Shown: positions 8,337-16,302, counted from the stretch's first letter. The stretch is 19,338 nucleotides of DNA from a bacterium (GCA_026416755.1 JAOAEP010000052.1:1-19338); one strand, 5' to 3'. Notes: generated by a model not told the origin, from the sequence alone. Program-made: numbers and translations.

Positions 8337-8365
8337 ATTTTACCTTTTTTAATTTTTTATGTCAA
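8337..8365 (-). promoter_or_regulatory. Promoter of tRNA-Asp and thrS
   Basis: On the minus strand there is a perfect TTGACA (8360-8365), a 17-nt spacer and TAAAAT (8337-8342). The start would fall near 8330, about 11 nt before the tRNA. No separate promoter fits between the tRNA and thrS. Confidence 0.82.
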
Positions 8366-8418
8366 TTGCCATTAAGTATTTTATTAAAAATTTTTGGTAT
8401 CTTTGAAATTTCATATAT

Positions 8419-8445
8419 ATTAAAATAGAACTGAACTATTTTAAT
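8419..8445. repeat. Perfect 10-bp inverted repeat in the thrS/sfsA divergent region
   Basis: ATTAAAATAG (8419-8428) and CTATTTTAAT (8436-8445) are exact reverse complements around the 7-base loop AACTGAA. It lies between the divergent tRNA-Asp/thrS and sfsA promoters, within a roughly 240-base stretch that otherwise holds only those promoters. It could be an operator or an mRNA/DNA hairpin. There is no U-run directly after it on either strand, so a terminator is unlikely. The AT content makes chance possible. Confidence 0.5.
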
Positions 8446-8547
8446 CAAAAGATTTAATTTTTTCTGTATTTTACAATCCCCAAAAATCAATTTACCTTAA
8501 TTTTGCAGGATACAAACAATTTTATTTTTATACTTTTGAAATTTTTG

Positions 8548-8553
8548 TATAAT
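8548..8553 (+). promoter_or_regulatory. -10 element immediately upstream of sfsA (leaderless)
   Basis: A perfect TATAAT ends 7 nt before the ATG at 8561, so the transcript should start at or next to the start codon. The -35 region (about 8525-8530, TTTTTA) is poor. Confidence 0.6.
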
Positions 8554-8560
8554 TTAGGAT

Positions 8561-9652
8561 ATGAAAGAAGCAATTTTTATTAAAAGAATAAGTAGATTTA
8601 TAGTGGAATGTGAATTAAACAAAGAGAAAATAACAGCACATCTTCCAAACCCCGGTAGATTATGGGAATTATTAATACCTGGAAGAAAAATTTACCTAAA
8701 AGAGACAAAAAATAGATTAAATTATAGAGTCTTTGGAATAGAAAAAAATAAATATTTTATATGTCTTGATACACATTATACAAATATCCTTGTCAAGAAG
8801 TTTATACAACAAGGAACTATAAGAGAACTAAAGGGGTATACTATCAAAAAAGAAGAATTTAAAATTGGAAATAGCAAGATTGACTTTCTTTTACAAAAAA
8901 ATAAAGAATTATTACCTTTAGAAGTTAAATCATGCACTCTTTTTAACGATGGAATTGCCATGTTCCCTGACGCAATTACAGAAAGAGGCAAAAAACATTT
9001 GGAAATTTTAGAGAAAAATAATGGTGCAATTATTTTTTTGGTTTATTGTCCAGATATAAGATATTTTTTGCCCGAATTTCATATAGACCCATTATTTTCA
9101 GAAAAGTTATATAGGATAAAAGATAAAATACTTATAAAAGCAATTTCTGTTAGATGGATAAAAAATGAAGAATTTAAATTTGTAAAAGATATTGAAATAC
9201 CTTGGCAAATATATGAAAAAGAAGGGAAGGATAAAGGTAGTTATTTAATCTTAGGAGAATTAAAGAATAGCTCTATTTTAAAGATTGGAAATTTAAATAA
9301 TTTATTTTTTAAAAAAGGATTTTATATTTATATTGGCTCAGCAATGAATTATTTAAGTTTAAGAATTAAGAGACATTTAAGATTAAAAAAATCTATAAGA
9401 TGGCATATTGATTATCTTATTTCTAATCTTTTCAATTTAAAAGCAATCTCTATAAGGTCTTCTGAAAGAATTGAATGTTTAATATCAAATGAAATTAGTA
9501 AAATTGCTGATAACTTTATTAAAAATTTTGGTTCTTCAGATTGTAGATGTAAAAGCCATCTTTATTTTTTTGAAGAAAATCCGCTTGAAAATGAAAAATT
9601 TATAGAAATTATATTAAAATTTAGGATAAACAGATTGAATAAATTTGGATAA
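8561..9652 (+). CDS. sfsA: SfsA-DUF123 (GIY-YIG-like) fusion protein
   Basis: The 363 residues contain two known domains. Residues 1 to about 216 are SfsA (sugar fermentation stimulation protein): an OB-like N-terminal part with HLPNPGRLWELL, then a PD-(D/E)XK-type core with D108 (KIDFLL), E121 and K123 (PLEVKSCTL), and FPDAITERGKKHLEIL. SfsA's biochemical role is unclear; the core suggests nucleic-acid binding or cleavage. Residues about 225-340 are DUF123, a GIY-YIG-related domain: GSYLILGEL, GFYIYIGSAMN, WHIDYLI and FGSSDCRCKSHLYFF. DUF123 is known to me as a partner of endonuclease III proteins, mainly in archaea, so the joined protein may be a two-nuclease DNA-processing enzyme. The start codon lies just after a -10 box, with no leader. 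Confidence 0.92.
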   Translation: MKEAIFIKRISRFIVECELNKEKITAHLPNPGRLWELLIPGRKIYLKETKNRLNYRVFGIEKNKYFICLDTHYTNILVKKFIQQGTIRELKGYTIKKEEFKIGNSKIDFLLQKNKELLPLEVKSCTLFNDGIAMFPDAITERGKKHLEILEKNNGAIIFLVYCPDIRYFLPEFHIDPLFSEKLYRIKDKILIKAISVRWIKNEEFKFVKDIEIPWQIYEKEGKDKGSYLILGELKNSSILKIGNLNNLFFKKGFYIYIGSAMNYLSLRIKRHLRLKKSIRWHIDYLISNLFNLKAISIRSSERIECLISNEISKIADNFIKNFGSSDCRCKSHLYFFEENPLENEKFIEIILKFRINRLNKFG

Positions 9653-9666
9653 TAAGTAAAAAAATA

Positions 9667-9675
9667 TGTTATACT
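9667..9675 (+). promoter_or_regulatory. Extended -10 upstream of the permease gene
   Basis: TGTTATACT matches an extended -10 (TGnTATAAT). A possible TTGGAT at 9645-9650 is 19 nt upstream, overlapping the end of sfsA. The leader to the ATG at 9721 would be about 40 nt and shows no Shine-Dalgarno next to the start. No ArsR-type operator is evident. Confidence 0.5.
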
Positions 9676-9720
9676 AAAAAGATTTGAAAGGCTGAAAAAT
9701 TTCTAATAAATTTTTTAAAA

Positions 9721-10767
9721 ATGTTAAAAGAAATAATTTATAGTGGTTTTTTTTCTTTAAAAGAGTATATTGGAACTCATGTTTTAACATGTCTTGTGCC
9801 TGCTTTTTTGCTGGCTGGTGGCATGGTGAGTTTTATAAATAAAGAAATAATAATAAATTATTTAGGAGTAAAAGTTAATAAATTGAAATCCTTTGTCCTT
9901 GCAGGATTTTCAAGTTTTCTTATCGCTGTGTGTTCCTGTACTGTTATTCCTATTTCATGTGGTCTTTATTATACAGGCGCTGGAATTGGTCCCGCTTTTA
10001 TAATCCTTTGGGTTGCTCCATCTTCAAATATTCTATCTTTAATTTATACAGGTAATATCATAGGTGGACGTATAGTATTTGCAAGAGTCATAAGTGCCTT
10101 AATTACTGCTTTTGTTGTAGGTGGTATTATGAGTTATATTTTTAGTAAAGAAGAACTTGATAAGAACAAAATAACAGAAGAAAAAATAAAAGGGAAAATT
10201 ATTGAAAAAAAATATCTAATACTTTTAATTCTTATTTTTATTTCTCTTATTGGTCCAAATTATATAGTCCAAAAAGGTCTTTACTGGAAAAAAGTCATTG
10301 TTTGGTTAATTTTAACAATTATAATGTTTATCTATGCTTACAAAAAAATTGAAAAAGAAAAAATAAAAATTTGGATGCAAGAGACGTTATTTTTCATTAG
10401 AATTATTTTTCCCCTTTTACTTATTGGTGTTTTTATTGTTGGAGTTATAGGGAAAATTTTACCTGAAAACTGGATTGAAAGATTTCTTGGTGGTAATACT
10501 TTAAAAAGTAGTTTTTTCGCAACCTTAATCGGAGCGACAACATATTTTGCCACTTTAACAGAGGCACCTTTTGTTGATACTTTAATAAAACTTGGAATGG
10601 GAAAAGGACCTGCTCTTGCCCTACTTTTAACAGGTCCAGGATTAAGTTTACCAAGTTGGATTGCAATTTCTCGTGTATTCGGTATTAAAAAAGCATTTGT
10701 TTATATTTTAACAATTATAATTTGTGGAACAATAGTAGGATGGATTTTTGGAAATTTTATCTTATAA
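9721..10767 (+). CDS. ArsP/DUF318-family permease
   Basis: This 348-residue integral membrane protein has about eight to ten hydrophobic segments in two halves, separated by a lysine/glutamate-rich cytosolic loop near 145-165. The family signature CSCTVIPIS (C71, C73) and APSSNILSL sit in the first half, with LTGPGLSLPSW in the second. Family members include ArsP, which exports trivalent organoarsenicals, but most are uncharacterised. The next gene, 19 nt on, is a tiny CPKC thioredoxin, a common partner of this family. An arsenate-reductase-like gene lies 3 kb away on the other strand, which fits but does not prove a role in arsenic handling. No ArsR regulator is visible. Confidence 0.85.
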   Translation: MLKEIIYSGFFSLKEYIGTHVLTCLVPAFLLAGGMVSFINKEIIINYLGVKVNKLKSFVLAGFSSFLIAVCSCTVIPISCGLYYTGAGIGPAFIILWVAPSSNILSLIYTGNIIGGRIVFARVISALITAFVVGGIMSYIFSKEELDKNKITEEKIKGKIIEKKYLILLILIFISLIGPNYIVQKGLYWKKVIVWLILTIIMFIYAYKKIEKEKIKIWMQETLFFIRIIFPLLLIGVFIVGVIGKILPENWIERFLGGNTLKSSFFATLIGATTYFATLTEAPFVDTLIKLGMGKGPALALLLTGPGLSLPSWIAISRVFGIKKAFVYILTIIICGTIVGWIFGNFIL

Positions 10768-10786
10768 AATAATAAGGAGGTAGATT

Positions 10787-11017
10787 ATGGAAATTTTAAT
10801 AATAGGTGCTGGATGCCCAAAATGTAAGGCAGTAGAAAAGCTTGTAAAAGAAGTGGTTGAGGAATTAAAAATCTCTGCTAATGTCTCTCATGTTTATGAC
10901 ATAAAAGAATTTCCTAAATATGGAGTTAAAATTACTCCTGCCATAGTTATAAATGGAGAAATTGTAATAGAAGGGAAAATTCCTTCTAAAGAAGAATTAA
11001 AAAAAATCTTGGTATAG
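10787..11017 (+). CDS. Small redox-active disulfide (thioredoxin-like) protein
   Basis: This 76-residue minimal thioredoxin fold has the active site CPKC (C10-C13) at the end of the first strand. The cis-proline motif is ITPAIVING. It has no signal peptide, so it is probably cytosolic. A strong Shine-Dalgarno AAGGAGG (10774-10780) precedes the ATG. It follows the DUF318 permease by 19 nt, and such pairs recur in bacteria and archaea. It could reduce permease cysteines or supply electrons to a thiol enzyme, such as the ArsC-like protein at 13654-14070; both are inferences. Confidence 0.88.
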   Translation: MEILIIGAGCPKCKAVEKLVKEVVEELKISANVSHVYDIKEFPKYGVKITPAIVINGEIVIEGKIPSKEELKKILV

Positions 11018-11037
11018 ATTTTAAAAATTATAGGATT

Positions 11038-12258
11038 TCATTTAAAAGATATTCTGGGTTTTTTTAAACAGAATGTTATTATTGCACCTCCTAAAATAGA
11101 AGTAATACTTGCAATTGTAAAAGATAAATTATAGTTTCCCATCTTATCATAAAATATACCTCCTAATAAAGGGCCTAAAAAACACCCAAGTCCATACCCA
11201 ATAAAAACAATCCCATAATTTATTCCAAAATACTCAGTTCCAAAAAAATCACCTGTTAAAGCAGGATAGATGGAGAGAAATCCACCGAAACAAAAACCAA
11301 TAAGAGCAGCAGAGGAATAGATAATGTAAAGATAAGGTAAAAATTTTAAAAATAGAATACTCATACCTGTAATAAAAAAAAGGAGCAATAAAATATTGAC
11401 CCTTCCAATTTTGTCAGACAAAAAGCCACCTAAAGTTCTTCCAATTCCATTGAATAAGGATATAATAGTAATAGAAAGGGATGCCTGAATTGTATCATAT
11501 CCAATATCCTTCAAAAATGGAACAATATGTGTAATAATCATCATACCTGCTACCATAGCAAAAAAATAGGTAATAAAAATTAATTTAAAAAGTGTGGTTC
11601 TTATCATTTGATATGGAGTAAAATTCAATTTATCAAAACTATTAACCTTATTTTCAATATCATTTTCATTTATTAATTCAGGAGTTTTTAAAAAAAAGGA
11701 AGCAGTAAAAATAATAACTCCAAATAATAACCCATATATAAACATTGTTTTTCTCCATCCAAATGTATTTATTAATTTTATGCCTATAGGCGCAAGAAAT
11801 GCAGAACCAATTCCAAAACCGCTGACAATTATACCTGTTGCCATTCCTTTTTTTTCTTTAAACCATTTAATACCTGTTGAAATAGATGGTAAATAACTTA
11901 ATCCAGTGCCTATTCCTACAAGAAAACCATAAGATAAATAAAGCCAAAAAATAGATTTTGTAAAAGAAGAAAGAAGCCATCCTATGGATACAAAAAAACC
12001 TCCGATAATAGAAGTATTTTTTGGTCCAATTCTCTTTTCAATTAAACCACTTATAGGCATAAAAGTGGAAAATAACAAAAGTAGAATTGATACCGCAAAT
12101 GAAACAGATGTCCTTGTCCAACCAAATTCTTTAGTTATGGGAAGTATAAATATACCCCATGAATATGCTACTCCAAGACATATTAAAATTAAAAATCCAG
12201 AAATTATTATTATCCACCTATTTTTTGTTTGAACATTTTTTTGTACTAATGTTTCCAT
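11038..12258 (-). CDS. MFS transporter, oxalate/formate antiporter (OFA)-like
   Basis: About 406 residues with twelve hydrophobic segments in two six-helix halves joined by a charged loop (about residues 185-210). The first helix region (GVAYSWGIFILPITKEFGWTRT) and the following SVSFAVSILLL are typical of the OFA/monocarboxylate branch of the major facilitator superfamily. The motif-A-like loop FLSDKIGRVN lies in the second half. The substrate cannot be deduced. I take the ATG at 12258 as the start; a TTG two codons upstream (12264) is possible. It has its own consensus promoter and is convergent with the thioredoxin gene, so it need not be functionally tied to either neighbour. Confidence 0.85.
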   Translation of the reverse strand: METLVQKNVQTKNRWIIIISGFLILICLGVAYSWGIFILPITKEFGWTRTSVSFAVSILLLLFSTFMPISGLIEKRIGPKNTSIIGGFFVSIGWLLSSFTKSIFWLYLSYGFLVGIGTGLSYLPSISTGIKWFKEKKGMATGIIVSGFGIGSAFLAPIGIKLINTFGWRKTMFIYGLLFGVIIFTASFFLKTPELINENDIENKVNSFDKLNFTPYQMIRTTLFKLIFITYFFAMVAGMMIITHIVPFLKDIGYDTIQASLSITIISLFNGIGRTLGGFLSDKIGRVNILLLLFFITGMSILFLKFLPYLYIIYSSAALIGFCFGGFLSIYPALTGDFFGTEYFGINYGIVFIGYGLGCFLGPLLGGIFYDKMGNYNLSFTIASITSILGGAIITFCLKKPRISFK

Positions 12259-12297
12259 ACTCAAAAATATAAATTTATAGATTTAAAATTGCCAAAT

Positions 12298-12326
12298 ATT
12301 TTATTAAATCTAATAATTTTTGTCAA
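12298..12326 (-). promoter_or_regulatory. Promoter of the MFS transporter gene
   Basis: On the minus strand, TTGACA (12321-12326), a 17-nt spacer and TAAAAT (12298-12303) make a near-consensus promoter. The start would be near 12291, giving a leader of about 33 nt with no clear Shine-Dalgarno. It begins 30 nt after the ZIP gene, so the long operon probably ends or is re-initiated here. Confidence 0.8.
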
Positions 12327-12355
12327 AACAAGAGATGAAAATTTTATATAATATT

Positions 12356-13165
12356 TCAAAAAAATATATCTAAAATCATCATAATAACAAAGCCGAAAAT
12401 AAAATAAATAGTAGAAATATCGTTATCTCCTCCCCTTTCCATTTCAGGTATTACTTCTTCAACAATTATATAAATCATAGCACCTGCTGAAAAGGATAAA
12501 GCATAAGGTAAAATTTTAGAAAAAGAAGAAACAAGTAAAGCACCCAAAAATGCAAAAATTGGCTCAACAAACCCAGACAATTGTCCAAGAAAAAAACTTT
12601 TAAATTTACCTACTCCTGAAGCAAGCAAAGGCAAACTAACTGCAATACCTTCTGGTAAATTTTGTACTCCAATTCCAAGAGCAAGAGAAGTTGAATTTAA
12701 ATAATGTTCAAAATTCCTATTATATTTTAAAGAACCAAAAGAAACACCAACAGAAAGTCCCTCTGGAATATTATGTAAAGTTATTGAAAGAATAAGTAAA
12801 AAATAAACTGGGAGGTCTTTTTTTACTCCTTCTTTTTCATATATTTTAAAGTTTAAATGGAGATGAGGAGTTATTTTGTCCAAAATAAAAAGGAAAAAAC
12901 AACCTAAAAGAAAACCTAAAGAAACAGGAAACCATAAAGGTAATGATAAATTCTTTGAATATTCAATTGAAGGAAGTAAAAGAGAAAAAAAACTTGCAGA
13001 AAGCATCACTCCACCAGCAAAACCAAACATATAATTTGAAAATCTTCTGTTAGGATTTTTACTCAAAAGAACTACTAAAGCACCTATTAGAGTAAGAAAC
13101 CAAGTAAAAATTCCAAATATGAATGCTTGTAAGATAGGAGATAAAGAATAAATTTTAAAATCCAT
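12356..13165 (-). CDS. ZIP-family metal transporter
   Basis: This 269-residue membrane protein has about eight hydrophobic segments. The metal-binding helices are HNIPEGLSVG (131-140) and GVQNLPEGIAV (166-176). In the second motif the usual histidine is glutamine, a variation seen in one bacterial ZIP branch. A short cytosolic loop with PHLHLN lies near residue 100. ZIP proteins import zinc, iron or manganese into the cytosol; which one cannot be told. The gene starts 1 nt after the stop of the ferritin-like gene and appears to be the last gene of the porin-pst operon. Its nearness to a diiron protein makes iron or manganese a reasonable guess. Confidence 0.9.
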   Translation of the reverse strand: MDFKIYSLSPILQAFIFGIFTWFLTLIGALVVLLSKNPNRRFSNYMFGFAGGVMLSASFFSLLLPSIEYSKNLSLPLWFPVSLGFLLGCFFLFILDKITPHLHLNFKIYEKEGVKKDLPVYFLLILSITLHNIPEGLSVGVSFGSLKYNRNFEHYLNSTSLALGIGVQNLPEGIAVSLPLLASGVGKFKSFFLGQLSGFVEPIFAFLGALLVSSFSKILPYALSFSAGAMIYIIVEEVIPEMERGGDNDISTIYFIFGFVIMMILDIFF

Positions 13166-13166
13166 C

Positions 13167-13652
13167 TTATAAATTCATCCAATTCCAAACCTTACTTTCT
13201 TCTTTTTGAAACCAATCTTCTGTTTCTGAAAGATATGAGTAAACATTAATGATTGCTTCCATATGTTGTTTTTCCTGTTCCATTAAAAATTTATAAAAAT
13301 TTTTTTCTTCAGGAGATTTAGATGAATTATAAAGTTTCTCATAATGACTATAACTCTTTTTTTCTAAATCAAGTGCTGTCTCATATCCTTTTATTTGATT
13401 CTCTATCTTTGTCCTATCTCTTAATCCATTGAAAAAATTTTCTATCTCTTCTTCAACATTCACCTCTTTTTCTATTTTATATTCTTTAGAAAAAATAAAA
13501 TTCTCTATCGCCTCAAGATGCTCAATTTCTTGTTTTCCCAATGTATAGAAAAGTTTTTTCGTAAGTAAGTTATCTGCTTTCATTCCCAAGTCAATATAAA
13601 AAATGGCTCCTTCTTTTTCAAATTCTTTTGCAAAATTAATTCCTTCTTCCAT
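13167..13652 (-). CDS. Ferritin-like diiron protein (rubrerythrin-type, no rubredoxin domain)
   Basis: 161 residues, almost entirely helical. The pattern is that of a four-helix diiron bundle: E14 in the first helix, E42-x-x-H45 in the second, a glutamate in the third (E91 or E97), and E127-x-x-H130 in the fourth. No CX2C rubredoxin pair is present, so this is the erythrin half of rubrerythrin alone. Related proteins reduce peroxide or handle iron. The start has a Shine-Dalgarno GAGGAG (13662-13667). It follows the arsC-like gene by 1 nt and precedes the ZIP gene by 1 nt, so all three are co-transcribed with pst. Confidence 0.87.
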   Translation of the reverse strand: MEEGINFAKEFEKEGAIFYIDLGMKADNLLTKKLFYTLGKQEIEHLEAIENFIFSKEYKIEKEVNVEEEIENFFNGLRDRTKIENQIKGYETALDLEKKSYSHYEKLYNSSKSPEEKNFYKFLMEQEKQHMEAIINVYSYLSETEDWFQKEESKVWNWMNL

Positions 13653-13653
13653 C

Positions 13654-14070
13654 TTATAATTCTCCTCTTTTTTCCGTATTAATTAAATTTTCTATTTTCT
13701 CTTTTAATAAATCTCTAACCTTTCTAAAATTTTCAATTTTTTCATTCTCTGTTGGGTTTGGAATTTCCCAATATATTATTTTTTTTACTTTTCCGGGAAA
13801 TACAGGACATACACCTTTTTTATCTCCTGCACATACTATTATAACATAATCAAACTCTTCATTCAAAAACTCCAAAACTGATTTACTTCTTTGATTTGAA
13901 ATATCTATACCAATTTCTCTCATTACATGAATTGCTAAAGGATGAACATATTTAGGATTAGAACCAGCACTATAGGCAATAAATTTATCTTTATAAAAAT
14001 GATTAACAATACCTTCCGCCATTTGACTTCTTGCAGAATTTTCTTTACATAGAAATAATATCTTTTTCAT
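13654..14070 (-). CDS. arsC: Thioredoxin-coupled arsenate reductase (LMW-PTPase fold)
   Basis: 138 residues of the low-molecular-weight phosphatase fold. The anion-binding loop is CKENSARS (C8 to S15), the CxxNxxRS form of arsenate reductases. The redox cysteines C80 and C88 lie in VIIVCAGDKKGVCPVFPG, corresponding to the relay pair of Bacillus-type ArsC, although one residue further apart than in the Bacillus enzyme. These enzymes reduce arsenate to arsenite using thioredoxin. A protein-tyrosine phosphatase is the alternative, but the extra cysteines argue against it. The start overlaps the phoU stop (ATGA at 14067-14070), so production is tied to phosphate uptake, the route by which arsenate enters cells. 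Confidence 0.88.
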   Translation of the reverse strand: MKKILFLCKENSARSQMAEGIVNHFYKDKFIAYSAGSNPKYVHPLAIHVMREIGIDISNQRSKSVLEFLNEEFDYVIIVCAGDKKGVCPVFPGKVKKIIYWEIPNPTENEKIENFRKVRDLLKEKIENLINTEKRGEL

Positions 14071-14723
14071 TGCTCTTCAAAATGATGTTTTATAACTTTT
14101 CCTTCAATCATAAAAATAACATCTTCACTTATATTTGTTGAAAGGTCTGCTATTCTTTCTAAGTTTTGTGCAATTCTGAGTAAATGCAATGCTCGTTCAA
14201 TTGTTGTATAATCTTCAATCATATAATTAATTAACTCTCTTACTATCTGTTCTCTTAAATCATCAACAATATCATCTCTCTTACAAACATTTCTTGCTAA
14301 TTCAACATTTTCTTCTATAAAGGAATTAATACTATCTTTTATCATTTTTATTGAATTTTCTGCCATTTTTGGTATATCAATCAATGGTTTTACATCAGGT
14401 CTTTTAATTAAGAACAAACCACTCTCGCATATATTTACAGCATGGTCTCCTACTCTTTCAAGGTCATTATTAATTTTTAGTATCATTAAAACTAATCTTA
14501 AATTTCTTGCTTTTGGTTCATATTGAGCAATTATTTCTATACATAATTCATCAATTTCGATTTCAAAATTATTTGCTATCGGTTCTAATCTTTCAATTAC
14601 TTCCTTTAAATATTCTTCATTTTTATTTACTAATCCTTTTATACTTTTTTCTATCATCTCTTCTACTAACAACCCAAATTCAATGATTTTTTGTTTCAGT
14701 ATTTTTATTTTTTCTTCAATCAT
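14067..14723 (-). CDS. phoU: Phosphate transport regulator PhoU
   Basis: PhoU is a cytosolic protein that restrains Pst transport and phosphate signalling. The 218 residues make two three-helix repeats. Each has the metal-binding ExxxD...N signature, LERVGDHAVNI in the first half and LERIADLSTNI in the second. It sits 11 nt after pstB with a G-rich Shine-Dalgarno-like AAGGGGG (14729-14735). Its stop overlaps the arsC start. No PhoR/PhoB two-component genes are visible in the window. Confidence 0.95.
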   Translation of the reverse strand: MIEEKIKILKQKIIEFGLLVEEMIEKSIKGLVNKNEEYLKEVIERLEPIANNFEIEIDELCIEIIAQYEPKARNLRLVLMILKINNDLERVGDHAVNICESGLFLIKRPDVKPLIDIPKMAENSIKMIKDSINSFIEENVELARNVCKRDDIVDDLREQIVRELINYMIEDYTTIERALHLLRIAQNLERIADLSTNISEDVIFMIEGKVIKHHFEEQ

Positions 14724-14734
14724 AAATTCCCCCT

Positions 14735-15493
14735 TTAACCAAATTTTCCACTTAAATATTCTTCCGTCTTTGGATTTTCAGGTGCTGTAAAAATTTTTTC
14801 ACTTTTTCCATATTCAATAAGTTCTCCTAAATATAAAAACACAACATAATCAGCAATTCTTGAAGCCTGAGAAATATTATGGGTAACTATAATTATTGTA
14901 ACATTGTTTTTCAACTGCTCAAGTAGGTTTTCAATTTCAACAGTGGATTTAGGGTCTAAAGATGAAGTTGGCTCATCAAGAAGAATAATTTCTGGATTTA
15001 AGGCAAGAACTCTTGCTATACACAATCTTTGTTGTTGTCCTCCTGAAATTTGTGTTCCTCTTAAATGTAATTTATCTTTAACTTCTTCCCATAATGCAAC
15101 TTTTCTCAATGTCTCTTCTACTATTCTATCCCTATCCTCTCTTTTCAGTTTAATTCCATTAATTATATAACCCGCAAGAACATTATCATATATTGTTAAA
15201 TGAGGAAATGGATTTGGTTTTTGAAAAACCATGCCTATCTTTCTTCTCAACAATACAGGGTTCATCTTAAATATACTCTCACCATCTAAGAGAATATCGC
15301 CATTATGGAACGCCTCCTTATTTAATTCATGCATTCTATTTATACATCTTATCAAAGTAGTTTTACCACAACCAGAAGGGCCCATAATTGCAGTAATTTT
15401 ATTTTTAAAAATTTCAAGGTTTATATTTTTCAGAATTAATAGTTTTCCATAACCAGCAGAAAAACTTTCAATTTTTAAAATTTTACTTTCCAT
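14735..15493 (-). CDS. pstB: Phosphate ABC transporter ATP-binding protein
   Basis: PstB powers phosphate import. The 252 residues contain Walker A GPSGCGKTT (38-46), a Q loop in GMVFQKPNPFP, the ABC signature ISGGQQQR, Walker B EIILLDEP with the catalytic glutamate, and the H loop in VTHNISQA. KPNPFP and the NPEIILLDEPTSSLDP region are typical of PstB over other ABC ATPases. Its start lies 19 nt inside the end of pstA, so translation is coupled. Confidence 0.96.
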   Translation of the reverse strand: MESKILKIESFSAGYGKLLILKNINLEIFKNKITAIMGPSGCGKTTLIRCINRMHELNKEAFHNGDILLDGESIFKMNPVLLRRKIGMVFQKPNPFPHLTIYDNVLAGYIINGIKLKREDRDRIVEETLRKVALWEEVKDKLHLRGTQISGGQQQRLCIARVLALNPEIILLDEPTSSLDPKSTVEIENLLEQLKNNVTIIIVTHNISQASRIADYVVFLYLGELIEYGKSEKIFTAPENPKTEEYLSGKFG

Positions 15494-16302
15494 TTTTTCA
15501 ATCCGATTCTACTTATAAAGTTTAAAATAAAAACTAAAAATATCAAAACTAACGCACAACCCCATGCTTGTCTATGCCAATCATCGTAAGGACTCATAGT
15601 ATAAGTAAAAATTAAATGTGGTAAAGAACTTACTGGTTTGTTAATATTAAAATTTAAAAATGGATTACCAAATGCAGTAAACAACAACGGTGCAGTTTCA
15701 CCTGATATTCTTCCTAAACCAACTAAAATTCCTGATAATATCCCATTTAAGGAACAGGGAAGCATAACTTTTAAAACTGTTCTAATATAACTTGCTCCAA
15801 GAGATAAAGAAGATTCTATTATAGAAAATGGTATCATCTCAAAAGTTTCTTTTGTTGATTTTATAATTATTGGTAAAAAAATTAAAGATAAAGCGATTGA
15901 GCCTGCGATCGCTGAAAAATGACCCATTTTTTTTACAACCCACAAATAGACAATAATACCAATTACAATTGATGGAATACCTTGTAGAACATCTATCAAT
16001 ATATTACAAATTTCTCCAATTTTTCTATTTTTGAATTCATAAAGGAATATGCCAACAAAAATTCCAATAGGAATAGTTATCAAAGAAGCAAAAATAAGGA
16101 GTAAAATTGTTCCAACAATGGCATTTAATATACCACCACCAATTTCACCAGGTGGTTTAGGCAAAGAAATAAAAAAATTAAGATTTATTGATTTTATTCC
16201 ATTTTTCAAAATTATAATAAATATGAAAATTAAGGGCATAATAGCGAAGAAAGAAAAAATTATAACAAAAATTCTAAAAACTATATCTTTAAAAATTTTC
16301 AT
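15475..16302 (-). CDS. pstA: Phosphate ABC transporter permease PstA
   Basis: This 275-residue inner-membrane permease has about six helices. The cytosolic coupling loop that docks on PstB reads SSLSLGASYIRTVLKVMLP followed by GRISGETAPLLFTAFGNP, which identifies PstA over PstC. A periplasmic stretch with PPGEIGGGI near residue 50 is typical. The ATG overlaps the pstC stop by 4 nt. Confidence 0.95.
   Translation of the reverse strand: MKIFKDIVFRIFVIIFSFFAIMPLIFIFIIILKNGIKSINLNFFISLPKPPGEIGGGILNAIVGTILLLIFASLITIPIGIFVGIFLYEFKNRKIGEICNILIDVLQGIPSIVIGIIVYLWVVKKMGHFSAIAGSIALSLIFLPIIIKSTKETFEMIPFSIIESSLSLGASYIRTVLKVMLPCSLNGILSGILVGLGRISGETAPLLFTAFGNPFLNFNINKPVSSLPHLIFTYTMSPYDDWHRQAWGCALVLIFLVFILNFISRIGLKKWKVKF

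Noticed and set aside
8782..9652. Homing or mobile GIY-YIG endonuclease
   Set aside because: The GIY-YIG-like part is the DUF123 family fused to a chromosomal SfsA, with no intron, repeats or other mobile-element marks.
11018..11037. Terminator between the thioredoxin and MFS genes
   Set aside because: The 20-base gap has only AT-rich sequence and no stable hairpin.
13654..14070. Ordinary low-molecular-weight protein tyrosine phosphatase
   Set aside because: The CxxNxxRS loop and the extra cysteine pair C80/C88 fit thioredoxin-coupled arsenate reductase better.
14904..15170. Plus-strand open frame opposite pstB
   Set aside because: It is the mirror of the conserved ABC signature and Walker B region, with no start signal or recognisable protein.
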